Counted from the stretch's first letter, positions 41,301 to 55,788 are shown. The stretch is 64,000 nt of DNA from Fratercula arctica (GCA_947846985.1 CANTUZ010000001.1:182232955-182296954); one strand, 5' to 3'. Made by a program: numbers and translations. The notes: a model not told the origin generated them from the sequence alone.

Positions 41301-44300
41301 ACTCAGCCTCAGCCTTGTGGAGCTCAAAGAGGAGCATCTAATTATTTTGGCTCTCATCCCCTTGTCTTTTTTCCAGAGTACCTTAGCTTCCACAAACTTT
41401 TAGCCTTCTTTCCACAAACTTTTGTCTAGAACTGTAGTAAGGATAATATTCTCTGTGGGTCCAGTCCTAAATTATGGACAATTGTACCTGTATGCCACTG
41501 ACACAGCTGAGCCATAGTTTTTCCCCACTTAAGTCAGTAAGATTATGCTGTTTTATCCAGCTGGAATTGGAGCAAGTGAGTTGAAAAATATTCTTCACTC
41601 CTGTTGCTGATCTTACATATTCAGTTTCTTTTTAGTAATCAAAGATACCCAGACTAACTTTTGTGTAAATGAAATCAGAATGTGATTATAGGTCATAATT
41701 TTTGTGTTAAAAATTTACCACAGAGAAATTCGGTATGTTTACTGACAAGTATTGCTGAATGTGGCTGCTGCAAACCAGACGAGATTTACGTACTGACAGG
41801 GGAAATTTTGGCTGCAGATTCTAAAACTCAATTTGTCCAGAAGTCTAATTTCCGGTTGTATAGACAAGGATAAATGTGCTCCTGTAGCCTGCTTGTTTTA
41901 AGGGATGGATATTTTCAAATAAGGGGATTTTAACCATGACAAAAATAATAAAAAAAAATTTTGGCTTATATTCACAAGTTGTTTCCGCATCACAAGCTGT
42001 AACAACGTGAGTTTGCTCACTAGCACGGTCTTTTGTTCACACATCCTCCATCTACTGTGTTGCTTTGGTAAGGTCTTGGCAGAGGAAGGTCAGTCTCAGC
42101 AGTCAGACACTGATGTGCTGACACTGAGGGACACAGCTTTCAGTCGCTTGGTCTTCACACATCGTGTCAGTCCCTTGGTTTGTGGAGATAAAAAAGAGAC
42201 AGATCTGGCTTTTATGTCCCCTCATAAGTGGGAAAATGGCAGTTAGCATGTGTTTAAGAAAATCATACTGCCAGCCATGTCTTTTTTTTTTTTTTTTCTT
42301 AAAGTATCTGTTAGTACAAAGTCCCAAAGTATCAAATACTTATTTACTTATTTTTGGTAGAACTTCTATGACTGCTTAGAATTAAGATTGTACAAGGCGA
42401 CCTTTGCGGGCTGCTACTGTCATTGTTGATAACTTTACCAGCCTTTGGGTTGATTATATTTGAAAAATGACAGATAAAACATTGTCGCTGCCTCTGATAA
42501 TTAGATTATAGAAATAGTAAGTTATTTTGTACTTGCTGAAAAAATGCTGCTTACCTAAAAGGAAGTTTCTTGGAGCAAAGACATGCTATATATGATAGTG
42601 GACTGGCCTTTGCATCCTCCCAGATTTTGGCAAATTATAAACCTCTGGAAATTGAGGCTGCACTAGATGCTTCCACAATTTACAAGGTAGATCCTCTACA
42701 GGTTTTCTCCAAACAGAATTTGCTTTATTGCCTTGCAGCTTCTGTGCTGATCAGATTGTATATACACCATCCTCACTTCTCCTAAAAGGACACCAGATGA
42801 GCCCTTCTGACACTTGGTTGCACTGTAATAACAGTGCAAAATAATAAATAAGTTGGAAAAAGCTCTCTTTTTTTTTTTTTTTAACAGAAAAAAAAAATTG
42901 TATCTGTTAGGGATTATCAATTTAAATTGGAATGTCTGTAAAGTATTCTCTCTTCACCACAGGGAGATTTTTTCCCGGTCCTGGTCTCTACTCCACTTGT
43001 CTGCGCAAACCGCAGGTGGGGTGACACTATTTGGGTCTGCTCCTTGCATCAAGCAGGGGCTGGCTCAGTATTTGTCCAGTGAACTGGATTCAATCAAGTT
43101 AAACAGTTAGATCCTCTGTCACAGAGACCAGCAGCCTCTCTCTAGCATATAGGCCTCTTGCATGAGCACACAGATAGGGAACTCTGGTTGATACCTGTTT
43201 CCACCATCTCTCTCTTGTGGTTCGAAGGCCTTACAAGTCAACAGCAGATTTTTACAGCCATTCATAAGCCTCCGCATCCAGCGTAGACCTCCTACGGGCT
43301 CAGCTGAGGATGCCAACAAAGGTGCCTAAGGCCACACACTGCCAGGGATGACAAAAGTCTGTGTTGGGGAGTCTGAAAGGCATCGGAGCATAGGAGGCAG
43401 CATCTCTGAAGTGGCAAAGGAGCAGTCCCCAATGGCAGCATGGTTCCCTATTCGGCACTGGCAGGGTTCTCTGGAGCTCGTCCTCTTGCTCTCCTCTGAA
43501 ATTCTTCCTCCTTTCCCTTCCCTCCTTTGCCCTTTCCCGAGACACAAGTGAACTTTCTCCTGACTTTTCAGGCAGCAAAATTAAATTTTGCTTCACAATG
43601 TTAAGAAGCTTTGAGCTGCCTTTGACTTCATTCCAAGAGAACCAGGAAAATAAATAAAGCAAGCAAATCAGAATAAAGCACATTCCATTAATTAAATATT
43701 TAGTCACACTTTAAGAAGCCAAATACTTGTAATGAATGCTGTTGTGCATTTATATTAATATATTTTAACACTACGGGATGTTAATGAGAACTAGCTTTAG
43801 TATATTTGGTGGTCATAAGTGAAAAAAAATAGTTTGTATAATTTCATCTTTCCTACAGCACTGCAAGTAATTTTGTCTTATATAAGCTTTTATTGTCAAT
43901 CAAAATGACAACAAATAGCTCTTTTTAAATAAGAGATGTACTTTAATAACTTACAGCAGCTTTGGAAGCACATTTTAAGCAAGTGTAAAGTTATGTTCTG
44001 ACATTTTTTCAGGACACTTTATTTCTTCTTGACAGCGTTTTATTTTACAGAAGTGTAAAAGAAGTGACAGGTTATTGTGTATGTAATCATGGCTAATTTT
44101 TAACTTCAAAAACTTCTCTGTGATCTTAAAAGCTTTTAATTTGTTCATAGGCACAGGTTTGTACAAGCCCTGTGCGACATCTGTATGCCGTTCTAACAAA
44201 CAGCTATAGCGGTACCTCCCCCTCACAGAAAGTTTAATTAGATCTGAAAAGTGGCTTAGGCTCTTATATGACTTTGACATGCACGGACACCGTCGCAAAT

Positions 44301-47300
44301 GTTCACACTTCGAACCTGGTACTGTGAGGTGCTATGGCTTTCAGGCGAAAATGTTGCATCCCCAAATCCTGCTGAGATCGGTGGGTTTCAATGTCTGCAG
44401 CATCTCGGTCAATACGGTCAATGCTTTGTTCAGCTGGGAATGTCTGGGAACACGGATGTCTGTGTCAAATCTCTCATGCGCTTTGATGAACCTAGGAATT
44501 TTGAGTCACGGTGCTCAAATACTTAGCTGATACTTCAATGATATTAGAGATCAAGAAAATAGAAAAAACATAATTGTATAGGCCCTTGTTCCCAAACACA
44601 CGTTCTCCACCACCCCAACACGCACTATATCACAGATACTCCTCTTCAGAAGGTATTTTTAATTAAAAAGACCTAAACTCTGTCACTGAGAACATCACAC
44701 ACATGATCACAGTTGAAATATATTGTAATGTTTATATATTGTCATGTGTAGCAAGTAATTTGCATTTCACTCAACACAGATAACTAGATAAGACTAAAAT
44801 TAATCATATTCATCAGTAATTTTTTTTTAACTTTGTAGTCAGTTTAATGACATTTAAGGAAGCCCTATATCTATTTCAAAGTAGTTTAGAATTTATTAAA
44901 ATATAATCTTCTTAAAATACTAATTTTTGGAAACTGGTATTAAATTCCATTCCTTCAAAAAATCTCGAAGTAATAAAACTTGTCTTCTCTTTTTAATATT
45001 TAAACCAGTAGAATTTCTGCAGATAGTTCTTGATGTATATATTTTAAGAATTACATTTACTTCCTAATAACCAATGTAACATCTTTGTAAAAGCCTGAAA
45101 CACGTCTATTTCTAAAATTTATATTAGAAGTAACTGTAAGGTAGTTAGCAAGGACAGAGTTAATTTTGAAACAACGATTGAAATTTAATGCTTCGGTGAA
45201 ACTATACCTACTTATGTTAACTGGTAAATTCATTGCTATTCGTGTTCAAGCAAAAATTCATTATTACTCTGAAAAACACGTGAATGTTTTTAGGATTATT
45301 TTGCACTTAATTCAGTCCTGTTGCCCTTAATATTAGTTGCAGAAGTGCCACCGATGTCATCAGGAGCAGAACTGAGCCCATGAAGTTTCTTCTTGTGTGA
45401 CTGGATTTGTCCCAATTCCAAGTCCAGAGCAAGGGATGAGGCTTACAGTGATGCTTATTTATAGTTCCTGCTTGCTCTGGGAAGCACAGGCCGAGAGTGA
45501 AATGGGATATATCTGTCCAGTTAGGTGACCGGGAACCCTTAGAGGAGACAAAAAGCAAGCACCACCTCAGCTGCCAAGAGAGGGATACAGTATTGCCTGG
45601 GAGCCCAGCAGGCCACCAGAAAGGAGGTGGGGGCTCCTTGCAGTCCTCACCTGGGAGTTCAAGGTGCTTCCCTTGAACATACAGGAGAATGTACAGGAGG
45701 ACATATGAGAGGAGAACAGGGAGTCCTTGGGTTTGATGTGCCTGTTGGAATCAGCTGCCCCAGCACAAACAGTTCCATGTCACTCCTTTGTCTTGATCTC
45801 CAAGGACAGAAAGCTTTCAAAATGCCAGCAGGACTTTTTCAGGGCAAAAATACCTCCGAATACTTCCTCACGTAAGTGCTCCTGGCTCCTTCACTTTGTG
45901 CAAAGGATTCACCAGGAGAAGCTTACCGTTCTGCATATTTGCCAGCAGCAAATCAAAGAAGTTCCAAATCAGAAGAAAGTGTATGCATTGCTTTCACGTA
46001 CCTGAGAATTCGGAAAGTAATATTTGCTGCATTTAGCCCTCTCTGCTTTCTAATAAGGGCAGGGGAATTACCGTGTGGTCCTGTCTGGCCTCCTGCCCTC
46101 TTGCCTCTGAGGTGGGTGGCCAGTGGCTCTGTGTCTGCTTTTCATCTCCATCCTGATGCCAAGTCCACCTTACCAGGCTTCTCTCAGGTCACTGGGGTAA
46201 CCACCGTGAGAAGGTGATCTTCCCTCTCATCTCCTGCCAGGCTGTTTTCTGGGCAAGAACCCACGTTGGGTACATGACATTTGGTCTACTTTTACTTTTA
46301 AACTCTCGTAAGAGGACACCATTTTCTAATTCTCTAACTTGAGGACCTTCCCATTCATTTAAATTTGAAGCTTTTTGCTGCTGCCTCCATTTTTATGACA
46401 TCCACTTACGTGACAAGCATGTAAACTCAAGTCCACAGTATTTAACATGATGATACTACCTAGCAGACAATCTCGTTTAAAAAGAAACCTACCATAGTCT
46501 ATTTTTTTCTGTGTTTCTGTGAGTTTCGTTGTTTTTTTTTTTTTTTATTTTGATGGATTACACAAATCTAAAACCATTAAGATACAAAAATACACTGTCT
46601 GTGGTGAAAGTAACTTGTAAGTTTTCAGAAACTGGAAGATTTTATAACAGAAAACTAGGGGGAATAAGTTGAACAAAGCTGAAGCAACATGATCCATAAT
46701 ACTACACTGACAGGGCTGTCTTCTATACGTGTGATGAACAGTCCTTATTCTTAATTATGAGACTATAAGAGGTCTTCCTAATTTATTCAGATTTAGTACA
46801 TCAAGCAAGGAATGTATCTGTTGCCCTGTGGGCTTTTTCCTGTGGTTGTAGAGGTGAAGTTCTAGCTGTTTTATCATTTATTCAAAGGAAATGACCGGAG
46901 TAAGGCAGATTTCTCATTGTCTATCAGTCTGTCACAGTCAGTCTTTGCAGCTAATAGTTTTCATCTCTAAGACACTGGGGTAAAGTTACAGATAATTATA
47001 TTTAAGTGTCCCTCTGCAAGGCGTTAGGTGTCTGCCTGGAAGTGACAATGAAGAGCCACGAGACAAAGGCGTCTGGGTTCACTCGCTCACTTGCACATGG
47101 TGCAATTCACAGAAAAGTTTGGTCCTGGGTGTTCTCTCAATGTGGAAGGAGATCATTATTTTCCAAAGAGACAGTAATAGACACAGTAATAATTGTAGTA
47201 TTATGTAAGCGACACGGGTTAGTTTCTAGATAATGCGCTTGCCATATTTCTGAGTGAGTCTTTTACTCCGCCTGAAGTATAAAGCATTACTGAGTGCAGA

Positions 47301-50300
47301 CAAGAGCATATTGTTAGGGCATTCACTAATGCAAGTTTTGTGTGTCCAAGCAGACTGCTAAAATCTGTAGGCAAAATTTCCATGTATTCTCAAAAATTAT
47401 CTTTTAGCAACTAGGGAACATCATTCTCCCCAGCATGCTTTTGAGAAAATTGGAGGCAAAATGTTTCAAAATCAGAAAGACTGTATCTAATGGCCACAAG
47501 TTATGAGTATAAAAACCCATCTAATACTAAACATAGTGTGCAGCCTTGAGTCAGCTATGAGAAAAATGTTAAAAAAGGGGACATTTATCAGCAAAATCCT
47601 TCAGAAAAAGAAGTTTAAAGGAACTTCATTATTGAAAACAGTTATATTCTTTAGAAAATATTTTTAGAACTCTTACAGGTGTATCTACTGCATTTTAAAA
47701 TTCTCTTTCTTTGTAAGAATATGTACTGAATACGTGTCTTAGCAAATGAGCTGCAAGAAAGGAGAAAAAAACCCGTAAGCTCTATAAATGAAAATATTGT
47801 TTAGAAAAGGGCAATAACGGAGCACATGACATTACGTCATCAAAGAAATATGACTGCATATTTTAAAGTAACATTTTCTTACTGCTGGCATAGAGAACAA
47901 CACTTGTAGGAAGAGGAGAGCAACCAGCATGGTCATTCGTGGCAATCTGAGAGCAGAGAAATTTGCAGGCACAGACAGTGTGCACATACAGACACACTAA
48001 GTCTAATGACAGAAGGGTCACATGGTAATGAACATTTGATGGTATCTTTACAGTTGTTTTAAAGAGAAAATTATAGATTTGAGTATTAAAAAAAGAACCC
48101 TAGAAGAAAGTAAGCAAACAACACTGATACGTATAGTGACTTAAACTTATGAATTAAGATAGCTCCCTCACTTACATATTTTTGAGTCACCATAACCAGT
48201 TAAATTATTTGTGAAACGACTCACTAAAATGCATGTTAAGGAGGAATGGTGTTTTTCTCTATTTAGCATTTAGCTTTCTGATGAGGCTGATTTGCTTTTT
48301 ATGAACAGCCTGACTGATGCCACCACCTGCTAACTTGGGATCATTGTATCAGATTATTTCCTTCTACCACCTGCTGTAAGGAATAGAGCTGGCATTCAGC
48401 TGGTGTTTTTACATACTGGTGACAAGATTGTAACTGTTTCTGTAACCTGTGTTTTAATCTAGGGGTTTCCCTGGGAATATTCTGCTAATTTTAGCTAGTT
48501 CAAAATACTGCAGTTATGAATTAAAAAATTCAGAATCTGATGACTCAGGTTTTAAGAATTGTGCTCTCCTTACTCATAATTTATTTTGGTTCCCTACCAA
48601 ATCTAAATGCTGAATTTACTTTAGACCTTTCCCTTTTTTTTTCCACTCATTTGTACTTGTTTTGTATAGGGTTAATCGGCAATAAGATGCCAAGCCATGG
48701 AGGATGGCATAACATCTGTAATAATAAAATCTCATTATGTATAAAATAGAATGTAGATCCTCCATGTGATCTAGAAACAGAAACAGGCGGCCATTCAGAA
48801 ATTACCATAACTACTCTTCTTGCCCAAAGAGAAACATGACAGAGCCACATGTATTTGCTCCCTGCAAGCACTGATTTGATGTGGCCAGTCTTAAAGAATG
48901 GCTAATTTCCAGGTAACTTGCTACATACACTTATCCATAGTTCCATGCAGCAGTGTGCAGGAGGAAGCATGCATGTGAGCAAAGTACATTTCCCTGTCAG
49001 CAGACTGGATGCCACTGAAGTCCCTTTCAGGCCTCAGGTAATTCTCTGAGTAGGAAACGGTCTTACAATTTTATTAAGTATAGAATAAAAGTGCTCATTA
49101 TTGTCTGAAAGTGTCATGAAAGAGTTTATCGTTATGCATGTGTGGGAGAGTAACGTTAAAATTACAGTGGAACTTCTTAGGATTTCTCATTCTTTAGTAA
49201 CAAATGCATTATTGAATACAGAAGCTTAAGATTTCTCTGGTTTTGGAAATGAAAATTTTTAAAAGCGGAGGGAATTAGTCTTAGGAAGAAAAAAGAGGGA
49301 ATGAAAGTGTCTTATTGGCTCAAATTCAAAATACTTTTATTCAAAGTACTATTATTCAAATATTGTCCATTTTGTGACTCTCCAAGGTCTTAAATTAAAT
49401 GACCTGACGATTTTACTTCAGGGCTCAGCAAACGGGGTCTACAACCCAATACCCGTTGCTCAGCAGGAACGGCTTAGGATCGTCAATAATAGTTATTTGG
49501 ATTTTGCTAGTAACATTAAAGTTTGTGTCCCAGGTTACAGAAAGCCTGAACACTCTCTCTGAATGCTGGTTTTAGCCAAATGCCTTCGGTTTGTACCTCT
49601 CGCTGGAATTGATTTTATAAGTCCTATATTAAGCGGAACAGTAGCATCTCAGGAAAATATTGTAAGCTTGCATTAAATCATTTTTTTTTAAGCACTGAGG
49701 GAAGCATCCTTGTACTTCTATAACAAAATCCCACAACTTACAAATTTAGTACAGTTGGTGACCTGTCCATTCAGCAGTCTTATCTTCAAATTTGTTCAGG
49801 AACATAAATATTCACGGCAAATATTTTGGGTCCTGCTTGGTGCTATATGAAGTTATTACCTTTTCATTCAGTGGCTGACACAAATTTTTCTTTTAATTCC
49901 TTTGTTCAGACCTAATCTAAATTTTTTCCCAAAGTTCCCGACTAGAGAACACAAAAGGGAAAACTGGAAAAGCTTCTACTTTGATGACATTTCTTTCAAG
50001 CTGCCAAAAGTAAAGCAGAGGAGATTATTCCAGTGATAAGGAAAGAAGTTCTGCCCAATAACGCCGGCTTAGAGACCTCAACAAGAATGATGCGAGATCC
50101 TTGAGTTTATTTTCTGTTGCTGCCTTAATGAGACGTGAAACCATGCGACAAAAAGCTGATCTAACTGCTATACTGTAACAAATTTTCCGCTAGGGTAAAC
50201 GGAAAGTATGTAATATATAGTGGAACATCATCAAGAAAATGGGTAACAAGCATCCTCAGTTTACTCTACTGAACAGCTAATAGAAACACAAGATCAAATC

Positions 50301-53300
50301 TCCTTTGGAAGAAATAGGATTGAACACGGGTTTTCTCCTGGATTAATTCAGTAACTTCTGGCTGGGGTAAAACAACTCTCTTCCTTCATTAGTTTTGTAA
50401 ATCTAAACCTAAATTCGGCCAAAATCATCTAGTGAATTGGGATTTATTTATCAAAACAAAATTTTGCTGTCATCTCCTCGAAGATGTAATCAATTAGTCC
50501 AGTTAGGGCATCACTACTTTCTGTAAAGTCAGTATGTACAATCTGGCTATCAGAAGGTAATCTTTGAGATTTAATAAAGACAAAAGTATAACATTTCCAA
50601 GCCTTACAGAATAATGGATTCCAAAGCAGATTGAAAATACAACAAATTAATTAATTTTGGTAAGTTACTTAGAATTATATAAACTGGATCCAAAAAAGTG
50701 TCAAAATAATATATGATTTATCACAGAAAAAAACACTGAAAAAAAGAAGCTCAAGGTTTTCGCACCCATAACTTCAAATGTTGAGTTTATATATATAATA
50801 AACACAGTACTTCACATACAGCTTTGTATTGCTTTGCCATGGAAGCCCTCATCCATCCTCTGTCTTGGTGGTCAGTTTGGTATTTTTCTTGTGAGTCTCC
50901 CAGCTGGGAAAAGTAGCGTATGAAGGAAGATTAAAAAAATTGAGTGTTTGAAAAAAAAGAATGAAGATGGTAGCTTCTGGTGTGCTAATTCAGCGACTGT
51001 CAGCTGGCAGAGAACTGACAACTCTTTTCCTAGAAATTCCTTGCAGGACATGAAGCATATACTCTCTCCAGGAATAGTCTGTTAATGCTATACCAATTTC
51101 ACTCTCCTTTTATCTTCAGCAATTGTGTAGTCAGAGTTATGAATTCTGATGTATGAATGGTACTCTAATAATGAATGGGAATGAGACACTCTAAAGGATA
51201 CCGCTCTAATAGTGAATGAGACAGTACAAAGATCCATGAATTTTTGATGTTCCTGCATTTATGTAATGGGACTATAATGTCAGAAGAGTGAAATTACTGC
51301 AAAACAAACTCACACCTCCTCTGAAACACAGCACTGGGATATGAGGGTGTCTCATGATGCTGCTGTTGTGCTCTAAGTAATCTTTTTTATCACGCTATAG
51401 AGCAGCACCTAGCACAGTGAATGAGGCTGGGATGCTTCTGGATCCTTCTAGTCTTTGTGCAGTTCACTCATACGGACATATACTTTAATACAAATTTCTG
51501 GTTTTGGGGAGTTTACTTCCTCCTAGGGCTAGCATTTCTAAGGGGCACAGGATACCACTGGGTAAACACAGATTTGAGTTAGCACTCAAATTAGGAGCCA
51601 TTTCACTTACTATTAAGAATTTGATGCTCATATTTTATGATTGCTTTTTGTCTTGGAATGTTAGATTTGTATTCTCTTGTGGACTAATTTTAGGGTACTG
51701 TCCTAAAACTCTGGAAAAGGCTGGTAGCTAGGAGAGTGTTATGTGAGACAAATTATCCCTGGCATAACTAACAGGGTTGATATGAGAGATGAATCGGGCC
51801 CTATGTCTCTTTACTGTAGGGAATACTTTCTCTCGAGCCAAAGTAACAGCTGCAGTGTGCTTGTGACTTGAAAAAAAAAAAAAGTGTGCTTTTTTGGCAG
51901 AGTGCATGCACATGCCTTTGTCTTCACAGTACAGTAATTGTTATTTTTCTGAATGACTTGTATCACTTGTACATGTCAGGTTAGGAGCTTTTTTTTTTCT
52001 CGTGCGCTCTTCTTTTCTTGTGCTGTGACCTACACTTGCCTCCCCTTGAAAGCTGAAATTCCCCTGGCTGATACCACAAGTGCACTCTACTGATGGAGCA
52101 CAAAGACGGGGTGAAGCTCAAAGCAGGATTCCTGCCCCAGGGTCAGCAGAAAGCATGGAGCAGCCTGCCAGCTTCTCTCCTGGGACACCGAGCCCTGGTA
52201 CGGCCGTGGTGCTTGCACAGCGCTGGGTGTGATACCTTGTAGCTGGCATACGCCTCTTTGCTTTCCTTCCTGGGGAGTTTGTAATGATATCAAAGTGCTT
52301 GTCTTCACTTATAACACAAAGAAATCATTTTAATCAATCGCAAGCTTCTTAAATTAGTAGCTATGACTGCCTGGCATATATTTAGTTGTTTGCAAATAAT
52401 ACCACCTTTTGCCAGTAAGTTAGTATTTCATAGAAAATACCGCAAAATATTTCATATTGAAAATAATTCAGGATCTCAAAAAAAGCTATGGGAAGCAAGC
52501 TCCAATTACATGGTGTGGTACACAGTACATTTCAGTCTCTATGTAAGCCTATACTTCACAGGATAAAACTTGGAAAAAGACTTCATGTTAAGTAATATAA
52601 AAGTAATGAACTTTCAGTTACCTTTGATTAAGGGAAGAGTAAATGTGCAGACATATTAACCTTAGAGTAAGTCACCATTGTCAAACAACTATTATAGTGT
52701 AAATGTATACATACTGTAGGAAAAAAAACCAATACTTTTTTCCAGAAGAGCTTTTGAAGCAGCCTAAGAATGAAAAAGATTATTATATCAAACTGTTGAA
52801 TCCATTTACAATATAGTTCAAAATGCCTATAGATTTCTACTGGTTTCTATAAAATTTCGTTGACTTCACTGCCTTTAAATTCTGTGGGTTCACAGAACGA
52901 CCTACAAGGTCACCCTGAATTGCCCCCCTGTGCCCTGGTCTCCCCAGTACCCACACTGCACACACACTAACGGGCTCCTGGGCTCCCCCTGGAGTGATCA
53001 GGCTGGCTGAGGGGACAGTCCACTCCAGTTCCACCCAGTGAGGGTCAATGAGACCGTGCCAGGGTTAGCTTCCCAGCTCACCCAAGAACATCTCCAGCAG
53101 CATCCCTGCTGTCCTCACACCTTCACCCATCTTTACATGCTACTCCAATGCTCACAGACCTTCCCATCCTGCTCTCAAGACTAGCGAAGACCCTAGAACT
53201 GTGCTATCCAGGGTGGGGTGGTGTTTTTTTTAAACTTCATATTTGACCGGTGATAATTTAATTTCAAATGCCCTTTATTTGGACCCTGTGGTCCTTTAGC

Positions 53301-53359
53301 CTCTATTTCACTTGTGTTGGTGACAATCCATTTGTATTTCATTGCAACATATATGCTGT
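38306..53359. other. long intergenic stretch, no gene seen
   Basis: This is about 15 kb of AT-rich DNA. Homopolymers are T16 at 42,282-42,297, a T15/A10 foldback at 42,868-42,897, T15 at 46,532-46,546 and A13 at 51,871-51,883. GC-richer pieces at about 52,080-52,260 and 52,890-53,110 are CpG-poor. Open frames reach at most 135 codons (43,300-43,707, minus) without recognisable domains. Confidence 0.45.
42868..42897. repeat. T15 / A10 foldback
   Basis: A T15 run (42,868-42,882) is separated by AACAG from an A10 run (42,888-42,897), making a perfect 10-bp inverted repeat with a short loop. Its length is likely polymorphic. Confidence 0.85.
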
Positions 53360-53900
53360 CCTTGTATACTGTGGGGGTCTCATGGCTAGATCTTCCCCTC
53401 CCCTCCCAGACCCTGGAGCTGCAGACACTGTGGGAGGGAAGCTCAGGACCAGGCAGGATGGTGTGGTATAAGGCTAAGGAGGAGAGAGCAGGGTGGAGGA
53501 TGGGGAGAACAGCGTCGGACCGAAGTGGACTTTAAGTTATTTGGAGTATGCCCAAAGTCCTTTCTGAAAGCCAGTCTTCGATAGCGTTTTGAAGGATGAT
53601 GCTGCTGGCCCTGAGGCTCAAAAGAAAAGGCAAAGCTGCCTGCAGTGGCATCCAGGAACAGCCCAGCTCCCCCTACACACACCAATTCACCTGCAGCCCT
53701 GGTGCCTCCAACAGCCCCAGCTTCAGCTGTCGACTGCAGATGGAGCTGTGCAGGAGGCATGGCAGGGCGCAGATGGCAAGGGCCGTGGGAGAGGTGTCGA
53801 GCCAGACTCGCTTCAAGGCTCAGCATCTGGGCAAGGCCAACCCACTCCAGACAACACTAGCCTTGATGAATGGTGCCAGGGGTCAGATGGCTCCATGGTG
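53360..53900. other. GC-rich non-coding patch with overlapping open frames
   Basis: This is a GC-richer island in AT-rich surroundings. It contains a 127-codon frame on each strand and further frames overlapping them. None shows a domain, and the frames on both strands follow from few AT-rich stop codons. A (TA)n-like stretch, TATATATACATATATATGG, follows at about 53,904-53,922. Confidence 0.35.
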
Positions 53901-55019
53901 TGTCTATATATACATATATATGGTATAAATAAAACCTCCAGGACATCTCAGGATAAGCATCAGATAAGGTGATGAGTAACAGAAGTGACTGCAAACTGGG
54001 CAGACTTGTGCAATAGGTTTAGCGTCCTGGCAAGAACAGTAAGTAAAGAGCCTGAAGGATTGGTTTAAGTTGTATTCCACAAGAAAGAAAAATGCCAATA
54101 TATAATAAGGAAGTAAAATATATACTTCATGTAGTCTCCATTTCCAAATAAAATTTGTTCATAAGTCTTAATTTCTATAACAATTTTGCTTACTCAAATG
54201 TTGCCTTTGCCTTTTCTGAACAGCTGCTACCATTTTCCACTTTGTGATTTTCAGTCAAAACCACTTACAAAAGACCACTTCAATAAAATGGAGGCAAAAA
54301 CAAGTTAAAGGATTTAATAGCTAATCTGTGGTAGCTTGCACTGGACCTAAGGAAGAAATTCATTAACTATTCAATGCACATCTTTACAAATCCTACTCTT
54401 TTATCTGGTGAGCCTTATCTACTGCAGCATGTTAAGTGTACAATACAAATATTTGAATAATCATGACATAATTGCAATCTGGTTTGTCCATGCAATCCTA
54501 GTGAAACCCCAAGGAAAGCAAGTGGTTTCAGTGAGCACAGAATATCCTTGTCTTTCATTCACTTGTAAAGAAATTGGCACAACGTGCTTCATTCCAAACA
54601 TATCCGCTGAAAGAGATAAGTGAAAAGAATAAACAATGCAAATAGATGGATTTATTTCACTAGTGTAGGAGGCATTTTAAAGGCAACTGTTCAATAGCAA
54701 GCATTAACGTCAGTGCAGATTTAATGAAGTCAGAATACATAACATTGCTGAGGACTGCATTTGCAGATGTAAACCAGCATAGTTCCACTGCCTTAGCTGG
54801 AGTTTTCTCAGTGTATAACTTCTTGTCTTGAAAAATCTTATCAAATATTCGCAGTCACTTGTCCTTTCTTCCTTTTCTGTTTCTTTGTAACCTAAGACTA
54901 TTTTCTCCTGATTTCCACCCCCCACTACATCTCTGTTCTTTTAGTAGGTCTAATGATTCTCTTCTTCCTCTCCACCTTGGTCTCTTCAGCTTTCTCCAGG
55001 AACCTTTTTTCCTTTGTTT
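53901..55019. other. intergenic, no gene seen
   Basis: This is AT-rich sequence with a pyrimidine-rich tract at about 54,860-55,019 just before the CR1 tail. Nothing coding is visible. Confidence 0.5.
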
Positions 55020-55217
55020 CATAGAGTCACAGAATAATCTGGGCTGGAAGGAACCTCTGGAGGTCATCTAGGCAAACCTCCTGCTCAAAGCAGGGCTAAC
55101 TTCAAAGTTAGTTCAGGTTGCTCGTGGTTTCCCTGTCCAGTTGAGTTTTGAGTATCTACAGGGATGGAGACTGCACAACCTCTCTGACTCCTTATTCCAG
55201 TGCTCAACCCCCATTTG
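55020..55217 (-). mobile_element. short CR1 LINE 3' tail, antisense
   Basis: The copy opens on the + strand with CATAGAGTCACAGAATAATC and GGGCTGGAAGGAACCTCTGG, then AGGTCATCTAGGC, the reverse complement of the CR1 3' end. It ends near 55,217 after 'GGGATGGAGACTGCACAACC' and 'TCCAGTGCTCAACC'. Only about 200 bp remain and the frame is broken. Confidence 0.85.
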
Positions 55218-55674
55218 AATTTTTTTTTTTTAATATTTCATTATGTATTTTTCCAGTTCTGCTCCTTTAAACAGCTTCCATAATTCTCCAACCTTGTTTC
55301 ATCCTCGTGCCTGCCTCCATCCTTCTACCCTTAAAGTTGTAGCAAACATACTCTTTCCATGCTTTCTGAATGTTTTGATGTACTTATATTTCTTCATAAC
55401 AGAAATACACCCCTTCTTTTGATATACAGGGTTATATTTACTCCTCACAAGATTCAAACTGATGCCATATGGGTAGAGGTCAGGTTGAACGACTGCAGCT
55501 TATTGCCCAAAGCCATTCAGGTAACGTGAATACTACTAGAACTGAGTAAAAAAACACTCATGTCTCCTTTGCTCCTGCACTGCTAACCCATCTTGCATCT
55601 GAAAATCAGACTTGTGTCCAGTACCTGTAGAGCTCCAGCGGTTTCTGAAAGCCTGGTGTCTGCTAAATATATAA

Positions 55675-55788
55675 AGGTGTTGGATTTGAATGCCTGACGT
55701 TGCCTGAATCACCATATTCACCTTTGGAAGTAGGTGTTGGATTTGAATGCCTGACGTTGCCTGAATCACCATATTCACCTTTGGAAGT
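55675..55788. repeat. perfect 57-bp tandem duplication
   Basis: A 57-bp unit starting AGGTGTTGGATTTGAATGCC occurs at 55,675-55,731 and again, base for base identical, at 55,732-55,788. The unit length is a multiple of three, so a minus-strand open frame runs through both copies, but there is no sign that it is coding. Identity of the copies suggests a recent event or an assembly duplication. Confidence 0.95.

Noticed and set aside
43219..43230. GGTTCGAAGGCC resembling a tRNA B box
   Set aside because: No matching A box or cloverleaf could be folded around it.
43300..43707. 135-codon minus-strand frame
   Set aside because: It begins in AT-rich sequence and overlaps other short frames on both strands. 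No recognisable domain.
53904..53922. TATATATACATATATATGG as a TATA-type promoter
   Set aside because: It is a simple TA-rich stretch with no coding or CpG context downstream.
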